This document shows positions 26,412 to 34,929 of a stretch of DNA of 47,005 bases, piece by piece; the first letter of the stretch is position 1; each line of letters starts with the position of its first letter. This DNA comes from Bacteroidaceae bacterium (GTDB lineage: Bacteria > Bacteroidota > Bacteroidia > Bacteroidales > Bacteroidaceae), in NCBI GenBank assembly GCA_030843315.1, contig JAUUPT010000032.1:1-47005 (forward strand), in the 5' to 3' direction. The notes beneath the pieces are model-generated. The model did not search any database and was not told where the DNA came from. It worked only from the letters and a program-made list of their open reading frames with translations. Made by a program: the position numbers and the translations under genes.

Positions 26412-28355
26412 TTAAAAAGCCGCTTGTCTTAATATTGTTTCCTTTAAAGGCACCAAGTCAACTTCTTCTTTCTTTCCTGTACGCATATTCAATAAATGCA
26501 CCTGTATCTTCCCGCGATGGAAGATCGCCTGATGGTCTGCTATGTACTGAAAACGCGTATCTTCCAAAGGCTCATACATATAATCATTGAAGTGTTTAGC
26601 ATATACACGACCTTGAAGTTCCCTGGCTTTTATGGGGTAAGCAAAGAATTGCGCTCCATATGCGAAGTATGTTTCTCCTTTCAAATCTTTGCAAGTACGC
26701 ACTTCCGTCTCAAAAGATAAAGAAAAAGTATCTTTGCTTTTAAAATCACGGCTAATGACAATATAATCGCCCTCCGATTGATAGGACTCACTACAATGAA
26801 TACCTGTCACCCAAGTAGGCTTACGTATTTTTAATGTCAGATGCATTGGCTCCTGCAAATTCAGACGGAAGCTGAATTGATTCTTCATCGGATAGTCTGT
26901 CACATTCTCTATGCGAACATTCTTTCCACCCAATTTTGTATCCAACACACAAGGAACAAGAAAGTTAGCGACCAAATTTTCTTCACCTTGTAACAACCAT
27001 GCTTTTTGAAGAAAATAAGGAGTTATCCTGCCTGCATTGGGCACACAACACACTGCTACATCTTGATGCACAGGAGAATATTTATAACGTGTTTGTTTAC
27101 GATCGGGCTCATTATCTCCGTTTCGGGTGCCCATCATTTCATACGAATTATCTGTTTTCAGATAAGCTATACAAGAATGGTGTGGGTGACGAGCACCTTG
27201 TGCAGCATTATAAAATATATTTTCTGCTAACTCGGCATACTTCGTCAGTCCTGTTTTCTGGTAAAGAACAGAATAACTATCCATCAGCTCATGCAGTGAG
27301 CAATATTCATATCCGGTATGTGTAGCATCAGCCTGCCGTTCTGCAATCCATTCATCACCAATAGCACCTCCAGTGGGAGTTACCACACCACTTATCTTAT
27401 GCAAAAAGTCCACTAATGCTTGATTTACCTTCTTATCTTCTGATATACCGGCAGTTACAATTAACGAACGTAAATGCTCATAAGTATGGACTGCATGACA
27501 TTTCAGCTTATAATCCTTGTTTAGTACATTAGCTAATTGGGCGTCCTGCTCCCAAGAGAAATTACGAGAATAATCCATATAAAGGAATGCAGCATATTCC
27601 AAATATTTCTTGTCGCCTACCAATTCATACATTCTATCAAGCACATCAGTAAGCGTAAGTCCGTGGGCTACCCCACCATTATACCCCTTTCCCGTATCAA
27701 ACGGGTGGGATTTATGAATAGGATAATTCTGCATTACATTATCCACAGCCCGAACCAGCGCATCCCAAACCCTCTTTTCACCAGTAGCTTCATAATAGCC
27801 CAGTAATCCACGATATAGAGTAGACTTAGCCCATAGCTCTCCATTTTCGCCTACAAACTGGTAACGTAGTTCAGGAGTATAAATTCCTAAGTAACCATCA
27901 GCATCTTGCGTTTGCAATATCCGGTCAATGTATGCCTGAACTCTTGCAATGCTATGTTTGTCATCCAGCAAAAAGGCATTGCGCAAATAACCATCCCACC
28001 AGTTGGACTGGCTTTCCGAATTCCACCACTTGTATTGCTCATCGCCTTCAGCATCCCCTTCTTTATTATTTCCCAAGTCTTTCAGCTTACTATTCCGATG
28101 CAGACGCCCGCTGCCATAAATAGGATCATCTATCAGATCAGGAATCAAATGTTCAAGATTGCCAACAAATCCCTTTACGTCGGCCTGCATCTGTTTTTTC
28201 AACCAACCGGAAGGCTTCACTTCACCCAGCAATAGACTTGTAAACTCAGACTTTGGCTCCATTTGTTTAATAGTAACTTGTTCATTGGTTTGTGCTCTCA
28301 CTATAAAGGTAGAGCACAAACACAATACAATAGTCCAATTAATTTTTATTTTCAT
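26412..28355 (-). CDS. GH127-type (DUF1680) glycoside hydrolase
   Basis: 647 residues with a signal peptide (about 1-22, ending VRAQ). The N-terminal body matches the DUF1680 (alpha/alpha)6 barrel (GWLKKQMQADVKGF; WWDGYLRNAFLLDD; DGYLGIYTP; LYRGLLGYYEATGEKRVWDA). Residues corresponding to the zinc/cysteine active site of GH127 beta-L-arabinofuranosidase are present: Glu-x-Cys in GYEYCSLHE (about 348-350) and Cys-Cys in VAVCCVPNAGR (about 434-435). Related families (GH146 and others) share this site, so the released sugar is uncertain. Its ATG overlaps the stop of the URO-D-family methyltransferase gene by four bases, so hydrolase and methyltransferase are translationally coupled. It is the last gene of the cluster. 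Confidence 0.88.
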   Translation of the reverse strand: MKIKINWTIVLCLCSTFIVRAQTNEQVTIKQMEPKSEFTSLLLGEVKPSGWLKKQMQADVKGFVGNLEHLIPDLIDDPIYGSGRLHRNSKLKDLGNNKEGDAEGDEQYKWWNSESQSNWWDGYLRNAFLLDDKHSIARVQAYIDRILQTQDADGYLGIYTPELRYQFVGENGELWAKSTLYRGLLGYYEATGEKRVWDALVRAVDNVMQNYPIHKSHPFDTGKGYNGGVAHGLTLTDVLDRMYELVGDKKYLEYAAFLYMDYSRNFSWEQDAQLANVLNKDYKLKCHAVHTYEHLRSLIVTAGISEDKKVNQALVDFLHKISGVVTPTGGAIGDEWIAERQADATHTGYEYCSLHELMDSYSVLYQKTGLTKYAELAENIFYNAAQGARHPHHSCIAYLKTDNSYEMMGTRNGDNEPDRKQTRYKYSPVHQDVAVCCVPNAGRITPYFLQKAWLLQGEENLVANFLVPCVLDTKLGGKNVRIENVTDYPMKNQFSFRLNLQEPMHLTLKIRKPTWVTGIHCSESYQSEGDYIVISRDFKSKDTFSLSFETEVRTCKDLKGETYFAYGAQFFAYPIKARELQGRVYAKHFNDYMYEPLEDTRFQYIADHQAIFHRGKIQVHLLNMRTGKKEEVDLVPLKETILRQAAF

Positions 28356-29359
28356 AACAAAGATATTTCACGTAAATATTTCATGTTCTCAACCGGAGTA
28401 TCGCGAGGAATCTCGCACCCGGCCATCATAATCCAGTTTTCACGAGGTATATTTGCTTTCACGGCTTCATATTTAGCCTTAATAAATTCTTTGCTACCAT
28501 CCATAACCACCGTAACCGGATCAAGATTACCACAAATCATAACTTCTTCTCCCATTACTTGATGCGCTTCAGTAACATCTACCATCCAGTCAGCATCTAA
28601 GATGTCAAGGTCAGTTTGGGCTAATGAGGGAAGAATATGCATGATATTTCCACAGATATGCAGTTTTACAATAGCTCCATGTTCATGGATAAAAGCGAAT
28701 AATTCCTTATGCAATGGCAAACAGAACTCATCATACATATCTTGAGATATCTGTGAGCAGACTGCATCCCCTACTCCAATAATATTGGCACCAGCCTCGA
28801 TCTGTGCCAAAGCAAAGTTCTTTGCCATCTGCAAACACTTCTGTTGAAGTGCTTGTACCATATCCGGCTCCATTATCATGTTCATCATTAATTCGGAAAT
28901 GCCACAAAGGTCGGCACATTCGGCCAGAGGACCTTCCACCCAACCGATAATAGGAAAAGGTTCTCCTAACTTCTCGCGAAAAAGTTTCACTCCATTGATT
29001 CTATCCAATGTACGGGGACAAGCATAGACATCAGGCACTTCTAACTTTTCGACATCCTCCATGCAAGTTATCAGCTTATCTGCCTTCGGAGAACTGTCTC
29101 CATCAAACGTAATTCTTGCACCAAAAGCAGCTGTTTCCCGGTTAGGGTCCGAAATGACGCTGACGGCATCATGGTCATACATCTGGAGTAACTTTAGGTT
29201 TGATTCGACCAGCACATGGTAATCGTTCATAAATTCACTATATGTTTTCCCATACTGGGTGGCTGCATGCATCATTAAAATGGGATGGAAATAGTACCTT
29301 CCGTCATTTGTTTTAGGAGTAGCAAGCATCTTGTGTGTTCTTTCTAACTTCGCATTCAT
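28352..29359 (-). CDS. URO-D-family corrinoid methyltransferase (MtaA/CmuA-like), copy 1
   Basis: 335 residues, cytoplasmic. The fold family is uroporphyrinogen decarboxylase, but the sequence has the zinc pattern of methyl-corrinoid methyltransferases: His234-x-Cys236 (KLHICGNI) and Cys315 in AGCEIPRDTPVEN. MtaA, MtbA and CmuA use equivalent ligands to bind a thiol or methyl acceptor. The N-terminal DPNRETAAFGA and the central GNLDPV are also typical. It lies between the MFS transporter gene and GH127 and overlaps the latter. Within the cluster it is either the substrate-side (MT1) or acceptor-side (MT2) enzyme; the sequence does not decide. A role in haem synthesis is unlikely. Confidence 0.85.
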   Translation of the reverse strand: MNAKLERTHKMLATPKTNDGRYYFHPILMMHAATQYGKTYSEFMNDYHVLVESNLKLLQMYDHDAVSVISDPNRETAAFGARITFDGDSSPKADKLITCMEDVEKLEVPDVYACPRTLDRINGVKLFREKLGEPFPIIGWVEGPLAECADLCGISELMMNMIMEPDMVQALQQKCLQMAKNFALAQIEAGANIIGVGDAVCSQISQDMYDEFCLPLHKELFAFIHEHGAIVKLHICGNIMHILPSLAQTDLDILDADWMVDVTEAHQVMGEEVMICGNLDPVTVVMDGSKEFIKAKYEAVKANIPRENWIMMAGCEIPRDTPVENMKYLREISLL

Positions 29360-29381
29360 AATATTCCTATTTTTTGATTAA

Positions 29382-30701
29382 TTATTCAACAGATTGCTTT
29401 ACACGAGAACCCAGTAAAGCATAATATAAAATATAAATTTCACCTATCACAACGATAAGCCATGTCCAGCGCCACATACCTCCCATAGCGTCTGCAAACA
29501 TTCCCTGAAAAAGAGGTAGTAGCGAACCGCCAATAACTCCAATCATAAATACGCCTGAAGCGACAGAAGTATACTTACCCAATTTATTGACAGACAAAGT
29601 AAAAATAGAGCCCCACATCACAGAGTGGAAGAAACCTACAATCACCAAGAACCAAGGATTATCGAGCATGATAGCCATCAGTGTGGACAATCCGGCAAAA
29701 ACAGCAGCAAATGCTAACTGGGTACGTGGTGAGATCCGGTTCAAAGAGCTTGAAATCAGACGCCCCACCAGCATGCCTCCCCAATAGAGTGTAGCCATCA
29801 ATGCCGGAATTGCAAAATTAATTCCTCCAATAGTCAGAGAATCTGTCCCGAAGAAAAAGAATTTACGCCCCAATTTCTCCAGTTCAATGGCATATAAATT
29901 AATATTAGCCCCTACACAAACCTCTACTCCGACATAGAAAAAAATAGCAATAACACCTAATGTCAGATGGCTGAAAGACCAAACCGACTTCTCCAGTTTT
30001 TCACCTTCGCCTGCTTTTGTACCTTCAATATCAGGTAGTTTCATTCTGGTAAGTATCAGAGTAACAATTGCAAATACAGCCATAAGCCCCAAGAACGAGA
30101 CTTGAATCTGGGCAATGTTCACTTCTTCCATAGATAGCCCGCCAAAAACGATGCCCGTCACAAAGAATGGAGCTAAAGTTGTTCCAACGGAGTTAGCCGA
30201 ACCACCAATATTCAAACGCTGAACCGGCTGTGTGTTTTTTACATTGCAGGCCGTCAGATATGGATTGATGACGACTTGCAGAATCGTAGCCGCCGCTCCA
30301 ACGACATAAGAACCTAATAAGAAAATGACATATCCCCACGGAATAACCGCAGAAGCTATTACAAAATGAGAGTTGGGAAACTCAACCGTATAGATGGAAG
30401 AGAGCCAAAATATCCCCAATCCCACAATCAGGATAAGCAATGCCTGGATAAGCGTACGCTTATACCCATATTTCGTCACCCAAGAGGAGCCGATACCTCC
30501 TGTCAAAGGATAAGCCATGAACCACGCAAAGGAAATAAGCGTAGCAAAAGTATTCTTCAGTTCACCCGCATTACTCAAGAACACAGCTTTCAGCGGACCT
30601 TGAAACTGCCCATTCGCTGTTGTTAGAAAGCCAACAAAGAAGAATAGGATAACCAAAGTTATAAATGGGGATAAATAATTTATCTGTTTTTGTTGTGTCA
30701 T
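29382..30701 (-). CDS. MFS sugar transporter, FucP-like
   Basis: 439 residues with about 12 hydrophobic segments and a short cytoplasmic N-terminus (MTQQKQINYLSPF). The opening helix with FFFVGFLTTANGQFQGPLK, the loop GSSWVTKYGYKRTL after helix 2, and NPYLTACNVKN in the middle resemble the fucose:proton symporter group. This group carries monosaccharides or small oligosaccharides across the inner membrane in many Bacteroidetes loci. It lies 12 bases after GH3 and 22 bases before URO-D copy 1. In context it would import the sugar, perhaps still methylated, that the cytoplasmic methyltransferases act on; this is inference. Confidence 0.9.
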   Translation of the reverse strand: MTQQKQINYLSPFITLVILFFFVGFLTTANGQFQGPLKAVFLSNAGELKNTFATLISFAWFMAYPLTGGIGSSWVTKYGYKRTLIQALLILIVGLGIFWLSSIYTVEFPNSHFVIASAVIPWGYVIFLLGSYVVGAAATILQVVINPYLTACNVKNTQPVQRLNIGGSANSVGTTLAPFFVTGIVFGGLSMEEVNIAQIQVSFLGLMAVFAIVTLILTRMKLPDIEGTKAGEGEKLEKSVWSFSHLTLGVIAIFFYVGVEVCVGANINLYAIELEKLGRKFFFFGTDSLTIGGINFAIPALMATLYWGGMLVGRLISSSLNRISPRTQLAFAAVFAGLSTLMAIMLDNPWFLVIVGFFHSVMWGSIFTLSVNKLGKYTSVASGVFMIGVIGGSLLPLFQGMFADAMGGMWRWTWLIVVIGEIYILYYALLGSRVKQSVE

Positions 30702-30713
30702 AACGATAGTATT

Positions 30714-33011
30714 TTACATAGATTCGACCAAAGTAAACTTAGCAGACTTCAGTTGCTCACAGTTACAACCAATCATCACTTCAAAATCACCAGGTTCGCA
30801 TACATAATTCAAATCATAATCATAAAACTTCAAGAGTTCCGGTGTTATCTCAAAATCAACATTCATCGATTGACCAGCTTTGATATAAACCTTCTGGAAT
30901 CCTTTTAATTCCTTCAACGGACGAATAATACTGGCTGCAACATCGCGGATATAAAGCTGCACTACTTCGTAGCCATCTCTGTCTCCACTATTAGTTACTG
31001 TCACAGTAGCAGTCAATTTACCTTTTTCGTTCATTTTATCAGCACTAAGTTTCACATCACTATAATCAAAACGGGTATAGCTCAATCCATAACCAAACGG
31101 GAACAAAGGCTCATTGGATACATCCAAATAACCACTACGGAACTTTTGGAACCACTTATCCATCGGCTTACCAGTGTTCTTGTAGTTATAATAAAGCGGC
31201 AACTGTCCCACATTTTGCGGCCAAGAAGAAGTCAGTTTACCACTCGGATTCACATCTCCAAACAAAACATCACCTATCGCATAAGCAGTCTCCGTACCAC
31301 CGAACCAAACATTTAGAATAGCAGGGAGATTTTCTTTCTCCCAATTAATAGTCAAAGGACGACCTGTGAACAATACTAACACCACCGGTTTACCCGTAGC
31401 AACTAATGCCTTCAATAATTCTTGCTGAGGTTTAGGCAAATCCAAATTGGAACGGCTGCTGGACTCCCCGCTCATCTCCGTAGATTCTCCTAAAGTAGCT
31501 ACCACCACATCCGCCTTATCAGCAACTGCCAAAGCTTCAGCCAGAATCTCTTCATCAGAACGATTGTCTTTTTCAAACTCCTTGCCAAAATATACCCGCT
31601 GCGCGTATTCCTCACTCTCAAAAGGTTGGCAACCTCTTGCATACAGTATTTCCGCCTGCCCCTTCGAAACCTCTTCCAACCCTTCTACAACAGTAGCTGC
31701 ACGATAGATATTATGCGGATAAAACCAGGGGCCCAACATCATGGGGCGATTGTTACCATGAGGCCCGATAACTGCAATCTTACAATTCTTTTTCAAAGGT
31801 AGTAAATCATTCTCATTCTTCAACAAAACGAAACTTTCTCCTGCTGCCTGGCGTGCTTTTGCACGATGTTCTGCTGTAAAGAAGTCTTTCGCCGGGCGGG
31901 TTACGTCACAATATTTATAGGGATTCTTAAACAGGCCTAATTTATACTTTGCCTCCAATACACGCCGGCAAGCCTGATCTATCAAGGCCATAGGCACTCT
32001 GCCTGTCTTTACAGCCTCGGGCAACATATAATGATAGGCATAGGCTTCCATATCAATGTCCGTTCCGGCCTCCAAAGCACGGATAGTAGTGGAAACCGGA
32101 TCACCGATGCCATGACGCACTAAGTCATTAATGGAAGCATAATCGGTTACAACAAGTCCCTTAAATCCCCATTGCTTGCGGAGTACATCATCCAGCAACC
32201 ACTTGTTGGCAGTAGCCGGAATATTATCAACTTCGTTGAAAGAAGACATAACCGTCTCGGCTCCTGCTTCTATAGCTGCCTTGTAGGGATTGAAATAATC
32301 GTTGTACATACGTAGGCGACTCATGTCCACCGTACTATAATCACGTCCGGCATCCGGTGCACCATATAGTGCAAAGTGCTTTACACAGGCCATGATTTGT
32401 GTGTTCGTAGCATAGCCGGGCTCACCCTGATACCCTCTAACCATCGCTTTTGCAACTTCTCCACCTAAGAATGGATCTTCGCCGGCACCTTCGACAATAC
32501 GTCCCCAACGTGGATCTCTTGTTATATCGACCATAGGACTGAATGTCCAGCACACGCCATCAGCACTCGCTTCAATAGCTGCCGTACGTGCCATAGCCTC
32601 TATCTGCTCCATATTCCAAGTAGAAGCCATGGCCAAAGGCACAGGAAAAGCAGTTTCGTATCCGTGGATGACATCCATTGCAAACATCAAAGGAATTTTC
32701 AGACGACTCTCTTTCACTGCCACATCTTGCAATGCTTTTACTTTTTCCACCCCTTTAGCATTCAGCATAGAGCCTACCCCCCCTTTACGTATCTGCTGAG
32801 CCACCTTATTTCCTTCACTGAAAAGTTCACCGGAAACCACATCTCCACCTGAAATCTGGTGTAGCTGCCCGATCTTCTCTTCCAGCGTCATTTTACTCAT
32901 CAAGTCCGTAATAAATTTATCCATTTCGGCATCCGCTTTCTTGGTTTGCGGGCTTTGTGCCGAGACTCCCAATGATAATACCAGGGAGATAAGTACAAAT
33001 AATTTTCTCAT
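30714..33011 (-). CDS. Glycoside hydrolase family 3, BglX-like
   Basis: 765 residues, the same length as E. coli BglX, with a signal peptide (about 1-19, SLGVSAQ). The N-terminal TIM barrel holds the retaining nucleophile Asp in GLVVTDYASIND (about 288) and the conserved KHFALYGAPDAGRDY. The alpha/beta sandwich follows (AVIGPHGNNRPMMLGPW; VLVLFTGRPLTI), and the C-terminal fibronectin-III-like domain is complete (GYEVVQLYIRD). It should remove terminal beta-linked glucose, xylose or a related sugar in the periplasm. It sits between the methionine-synthase activation protein (11-base gap) and the MFS transporter (12-base gap), in one operon. Confidence 0.94.
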   Translation of the reverse strand: MRKLFVLISLVLSLGVSAQSPQTKKADAEMDKFITDLMSKMTLEEKIGQLHQISGGDVVSGELFSEGNKVAQQIRKGGVGSMLNAKGVEKVKALQDVAVKESRLKIPLMFAMDVIHGYETAFPVPLAMASTWNMEQIEAMARTAAIEASADGVCWTFSPMVDITRDPRWGRIVEGAGEDPFLGGEVAKAMVRGYQGEPGYATNTQIMACVKHFALYGAPDAGRDYSTVDMSRLRMYNDYFNPYKAAIEAGAETVMSSFNEVDNIPATANKWLLDDVLRKQWGFKGLVVTDYASINDLVRHGIGDPVSTTIRALEAGTDIDMEAYAYHYMLPEAVKTGRVPMALIDQACRRVLEAKYKLGLFKNPYKYCDVTRPAKDFFTAEHRAKARQAAGESFVLLKNENDLLPLKKNCKIAVIGPHGNNRPMMLGPWFYPHNIYRAATVVEGLEEVSKGQAEILYARGCQPFESEEYAQRVYFGKEFEKDNRSDEEILAEALAVADKADVVVATLGESTEMSGESSSRSNLDLPKPQQELLKALVATGKPVVLVLFTGRPLTINWEKENLPAILNVWFGGTETAYAIGDVLFGDVNPSGKLTSSWPQNVGQLPLYYNYKNTGKPMDKWFQKFRSGYLDVSNEPLFPFGYGLSYTRFDYSDVKLSADKMNEKGKLTATVTVTNSGDRDGYEVVQLYIRDVAASIIRPLKELKGFQKVYIKAGQSMNVDFEITPELLKFYDYDLNYVCEPGDFEVMIGCNCEQLKSAKFTLVESM

Positions 33012-33022
33012 GATATTAGTTT

Positions 33023-33718
33023 TTAGTTTTCTTTTTTCTTCTTATTCTTAATACAGGAAGACATATTACAGATATCGCAACCATAAGCCCGTTTCTTTAC
33101 ATTCTTTCCTATTGCCACAATTCCGCTGACAGATTTCACCGGAAGCATCAGACAAGACTCCGTCAGATGAATGCCGGTAATTCCTTCGGGAAAAAACCGG
33201 AATAACTTTGTCTGCTCCGAAAGATGCCAGTTACAATAGCCGGGACTATAATTGTTGCTGATTGCCATTCCTTCTTTCTCTGCTTCCCGCTTCAATGTAT
33301 CCATCAGTAAAGAAACGGTAGTTTCCGCCAATATGGAGCCAACTGCATCTGCCACAAAAACGCGCAAAATATCATCTTCCTGTTTCAACTTCCTGACATA
33401 ATCATCAAATCCTTCCCCGATGGTGACTGTAAACAGTGCATAATAATCGGCCCCTTTCATGGCATGAGCTATAATGAGGCCAGGGGAAAAATCGCTATTA
33501 CCCAGCCGTAGTTGTCCTTTTCCGCTCACTTCCCCGTCCACCAATACATATCCATAACGGAGTGTAATCCGATTTTGCAGATCATTCAACACTTCCCGAA
33601 TAATTTGCAGAACTCCCTCATCGGGTATATGGTTACCGTATCCCATTAAAGAATATACCTCCTGCATATCCGGCGTTAACTCGTCAAGTGCCCCGTCAAA
33701 GAATTTGATTGCATCCAT
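33023..33718 (-). CDS. Stand-alone methionine-synthase (B12) activation-domain protein
   Basis: 231 residues, cytoplasmic. The C-terminal half has the signature of the MetH SAM-binding reactivation domain: YSPGYCNWHLSEQTKLF (157-173) and LTESCLMLPVKSVSGIVAIG (185-204). In MetH this domain binds S-adenosylmethionine and remethylates oxidised cob(II)alamin. No catalytic or cobalamin-binding modules are attached. The last 20 residues hold a cluster C214-x2-C217-x4-C222 next to a Lys-rich tail, which could bind metal or an Fe-S centre. It lies five bases after the stop of URO-D copy 2. Its partner is most simply the corrinoid protein at 35908-36549, making it the activator of the methyl-transfer module. 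Confidence 0.88.
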   Translation of the reverse strand: MDAIKFFDGALDELTPDMQEVYSLMGYGNHIPDEGVLQIIREVLNDLQNRITLRYGYVLVDGEVSGKGQLRLGNSDFSPGLIIAHAMKGADYYALFTVTIGEGFDDYVRKLKQEDDILRVFVADAVGSILAETTVSLLMDTLKREAEKEGMAISNNYSPGYCNWHLSEQTKLFRFFPEGITGIHLTESCLMLPVKSVSGIVAIGKNVKKRAYGCDICNMSSCIKNKKKKEN

Positions 33719-33723
33719 AATTA

Positions 33724-34734
33724 CTATTCTACTGTCTGATTATATTTATCCAAGGCACTATAGAATGCCTCTATATTAGCGTGAGGGGTATGCGGAGGTA
33801 CATCACAACCTGAAGAAAGAACAAAATTCGGATAAGCGGCTGTTCTCTCCAGCAGTTCAATTGTTGCTTTTCCCAAGTCACCCGGCGTTGCTTGCTGAAA
33901 AAGAGAAACCGGATCAAGATTTCCCATAACAAGCGTATTGCCCGGGCATCCCTTCAATGCTTCCACCATATCAATCTTATTGCCAAAGTGAAAAGCTGAC
34001 GAACCGGTCTGCACCATAGCATCCGTGCAATGTCCGGTATTTCCACAATTATGAAGAATGACTATAAAATTCTCATCTTGTGCAGCATCGACTATTTTCT
34101 TTATGTACTGAGAAGAAAAGTCACAGCAACCGTCATTTGACATTAAGCCGGCAGCCGGCTCGGCTAATACAACTCCTTGTACTCCTTGTTTCTTTAATTC
34201 CAGGCAATAATTAGTCAGAAAAACCGTGCACTTTTCCAGTAACAGTTCAGCCGTTTCCGGTTCGCAGTAGCAACTCATTAGAAACTCCGACATATCATAC
34301 AAACGCCCTGCCAAAGAAAAAGGGCCGATCATTCCGCCAAATACCGGCTTATCCGTAATATTCTCTGCTGTCAGCTTATTGGCCAATAGATATTGCGGGA
34401 TACGCGCAGCCTCCATATCAGGTATCTCCAACTTCTCCACAGAGTCAAAATCTGAAACCAGACGCCCTATCACTGTAGGAATATCATCTTCCGGAAAGTT
34501 AATAGTAGCACCGAAAGCTTCTGCTTCTACCGTTAAATCCATGATAACCGAACAAGCTGCTGAAGGATATTTATCATTCAACGCTTTAATAGCTTCGTAG
34601 TGTGTTCTACCATCTGTCACAGCCTCATACACGGTTTTGCCTATTAATTCAATGCCCGGATGGGTCATGATCGGTATTGCAACCCGTTTCTTATTACTAA
34701 GGATACTTTGTATCCAACTATTCATATTTTCCAT
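33724..34734 (-). CDS. URO-D-family corrinoid methyltransferase (MtaA-like), copy 2
   Basis: 336 residues, cytoplasmic. It shows the same zinc pattern as copy 1: His228-x-Cys230 (ILHNCGNTGH) and Cys310 in SSGCDVPPHTPHANIEAF, plus GNLDPVSLF. The N-terminal THPGIELIGKTV and central GMIGPFSLAGRL are typical of the MtaA-type proteins found beside corrinoid proteins in anaerobes. It differs widely from copy 1, so the two probably face different partners, one taking methyl from the substrate and one passing it on. It is the first gene after the 22-bp repeat array and is followed five bases later by the activation-domain gene. An ATG three codons in is an alternative start. Confidence 0.87.
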   Translation of the reverse strand: MENMNSWIQSILSNKKRVAIPIMTHPGIELIGKTVYEAVTDGRTHYEAIKALNDKYPSAACSVIMDLTVEAEAFGATINFPEDDIPTVIGRLVSDFDSVEKLEIPDMEAARIPQYLLANKLTAENITDKPVFGGMIGPFSLAGRLYDMSEFLMSCYCEPETAELLLEKCTVFLTNYCLELKKQGVQGVVLAEPAAGLMSNDGCCDFSSQYIKKIVDAAQDENFIVILHNCGNTGHCTDAMVQTGSSAFHFGNKIDMVEALKGCPGNTLVMGNLDPVSLFQQATPGDLGKATIELLERTAAYPNFVLSSGCDVPPHTPHANIEAFYSALDKYNQTVE

Positions 34735-34828
34735 AATCCGCTTTTTTTGTTTGTTAATATATCAAACATTATTACTATTCGTCTGAATCACCTTTAGTAT
34801 ACATTCTCAAGCCACTTACTTCTACCGG
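34735..34828. other. Leader between the 22-bp repeats and URO-D copy 2
   Basis: AT-rich, 94 bases. The best minus-strand -7 candidate is AATGTTTG (34770-34763), one base off TAnnTTTG, with no -33 box. This would fit a promoter that needs an activator bound at the adjacent repeats. Confidence 0.35.
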
Positions 34829-34916
34829 AAAAGATTACTTGTTTTGCATGAAAAGATTGCTTGTTTTGGTTCAAAAGATTGCTTGTTCTGACACAAAAGA
34901 CTACTTATTTTCCAGC
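34829..34916. repeat. Four tandem 22-bp direct repeats
   Basis: Units begin at 34829, 34851, 34873 and 34895, exactly 22 bases each. The shared core is AAAAGATTGCTTGTTTTG: unit 1 has A for G in the middle, unit 3 has TTCTG, unit 4 is AAAAGACTACTTATTTTC. The last four bases of each unit vary. A 22-base period is close to two helical turns, so proteins bound to each unit would lie on one DNA face. The array stands between the CobW-like gene and URO-D copy 2, upstream of the latter on the minus strand. It suggests a cooperative operator. No spacers, so not CRISPR. Confidence 0.9.
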
Positions 34917-34929
34917 CAAACAAAGAGAG

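Noticed and set aside
28352..34734. Haem biosynthesis role for the URO-D-family genes
   Set aside because: The HxC...C zinc pattern and the corrinoid protein, activator and CobW neighbours fit methyltransferases; no other haem gene is nearby.
34800..34830. Cobalamin riboswitch controlling the corrinoid genes (GCCACT seen at about 34811)
   Set aside because: The match is on the + strand while the operon is on the - strand, it is only six bases long, and no surrounding B12-box structure could be found.
34829..34916. CRISPR array
   Set aside because: Repeats are 22 bases and directly abut, with only 4 variable bases per unit, so there are no spacers, and no cas genes are present.
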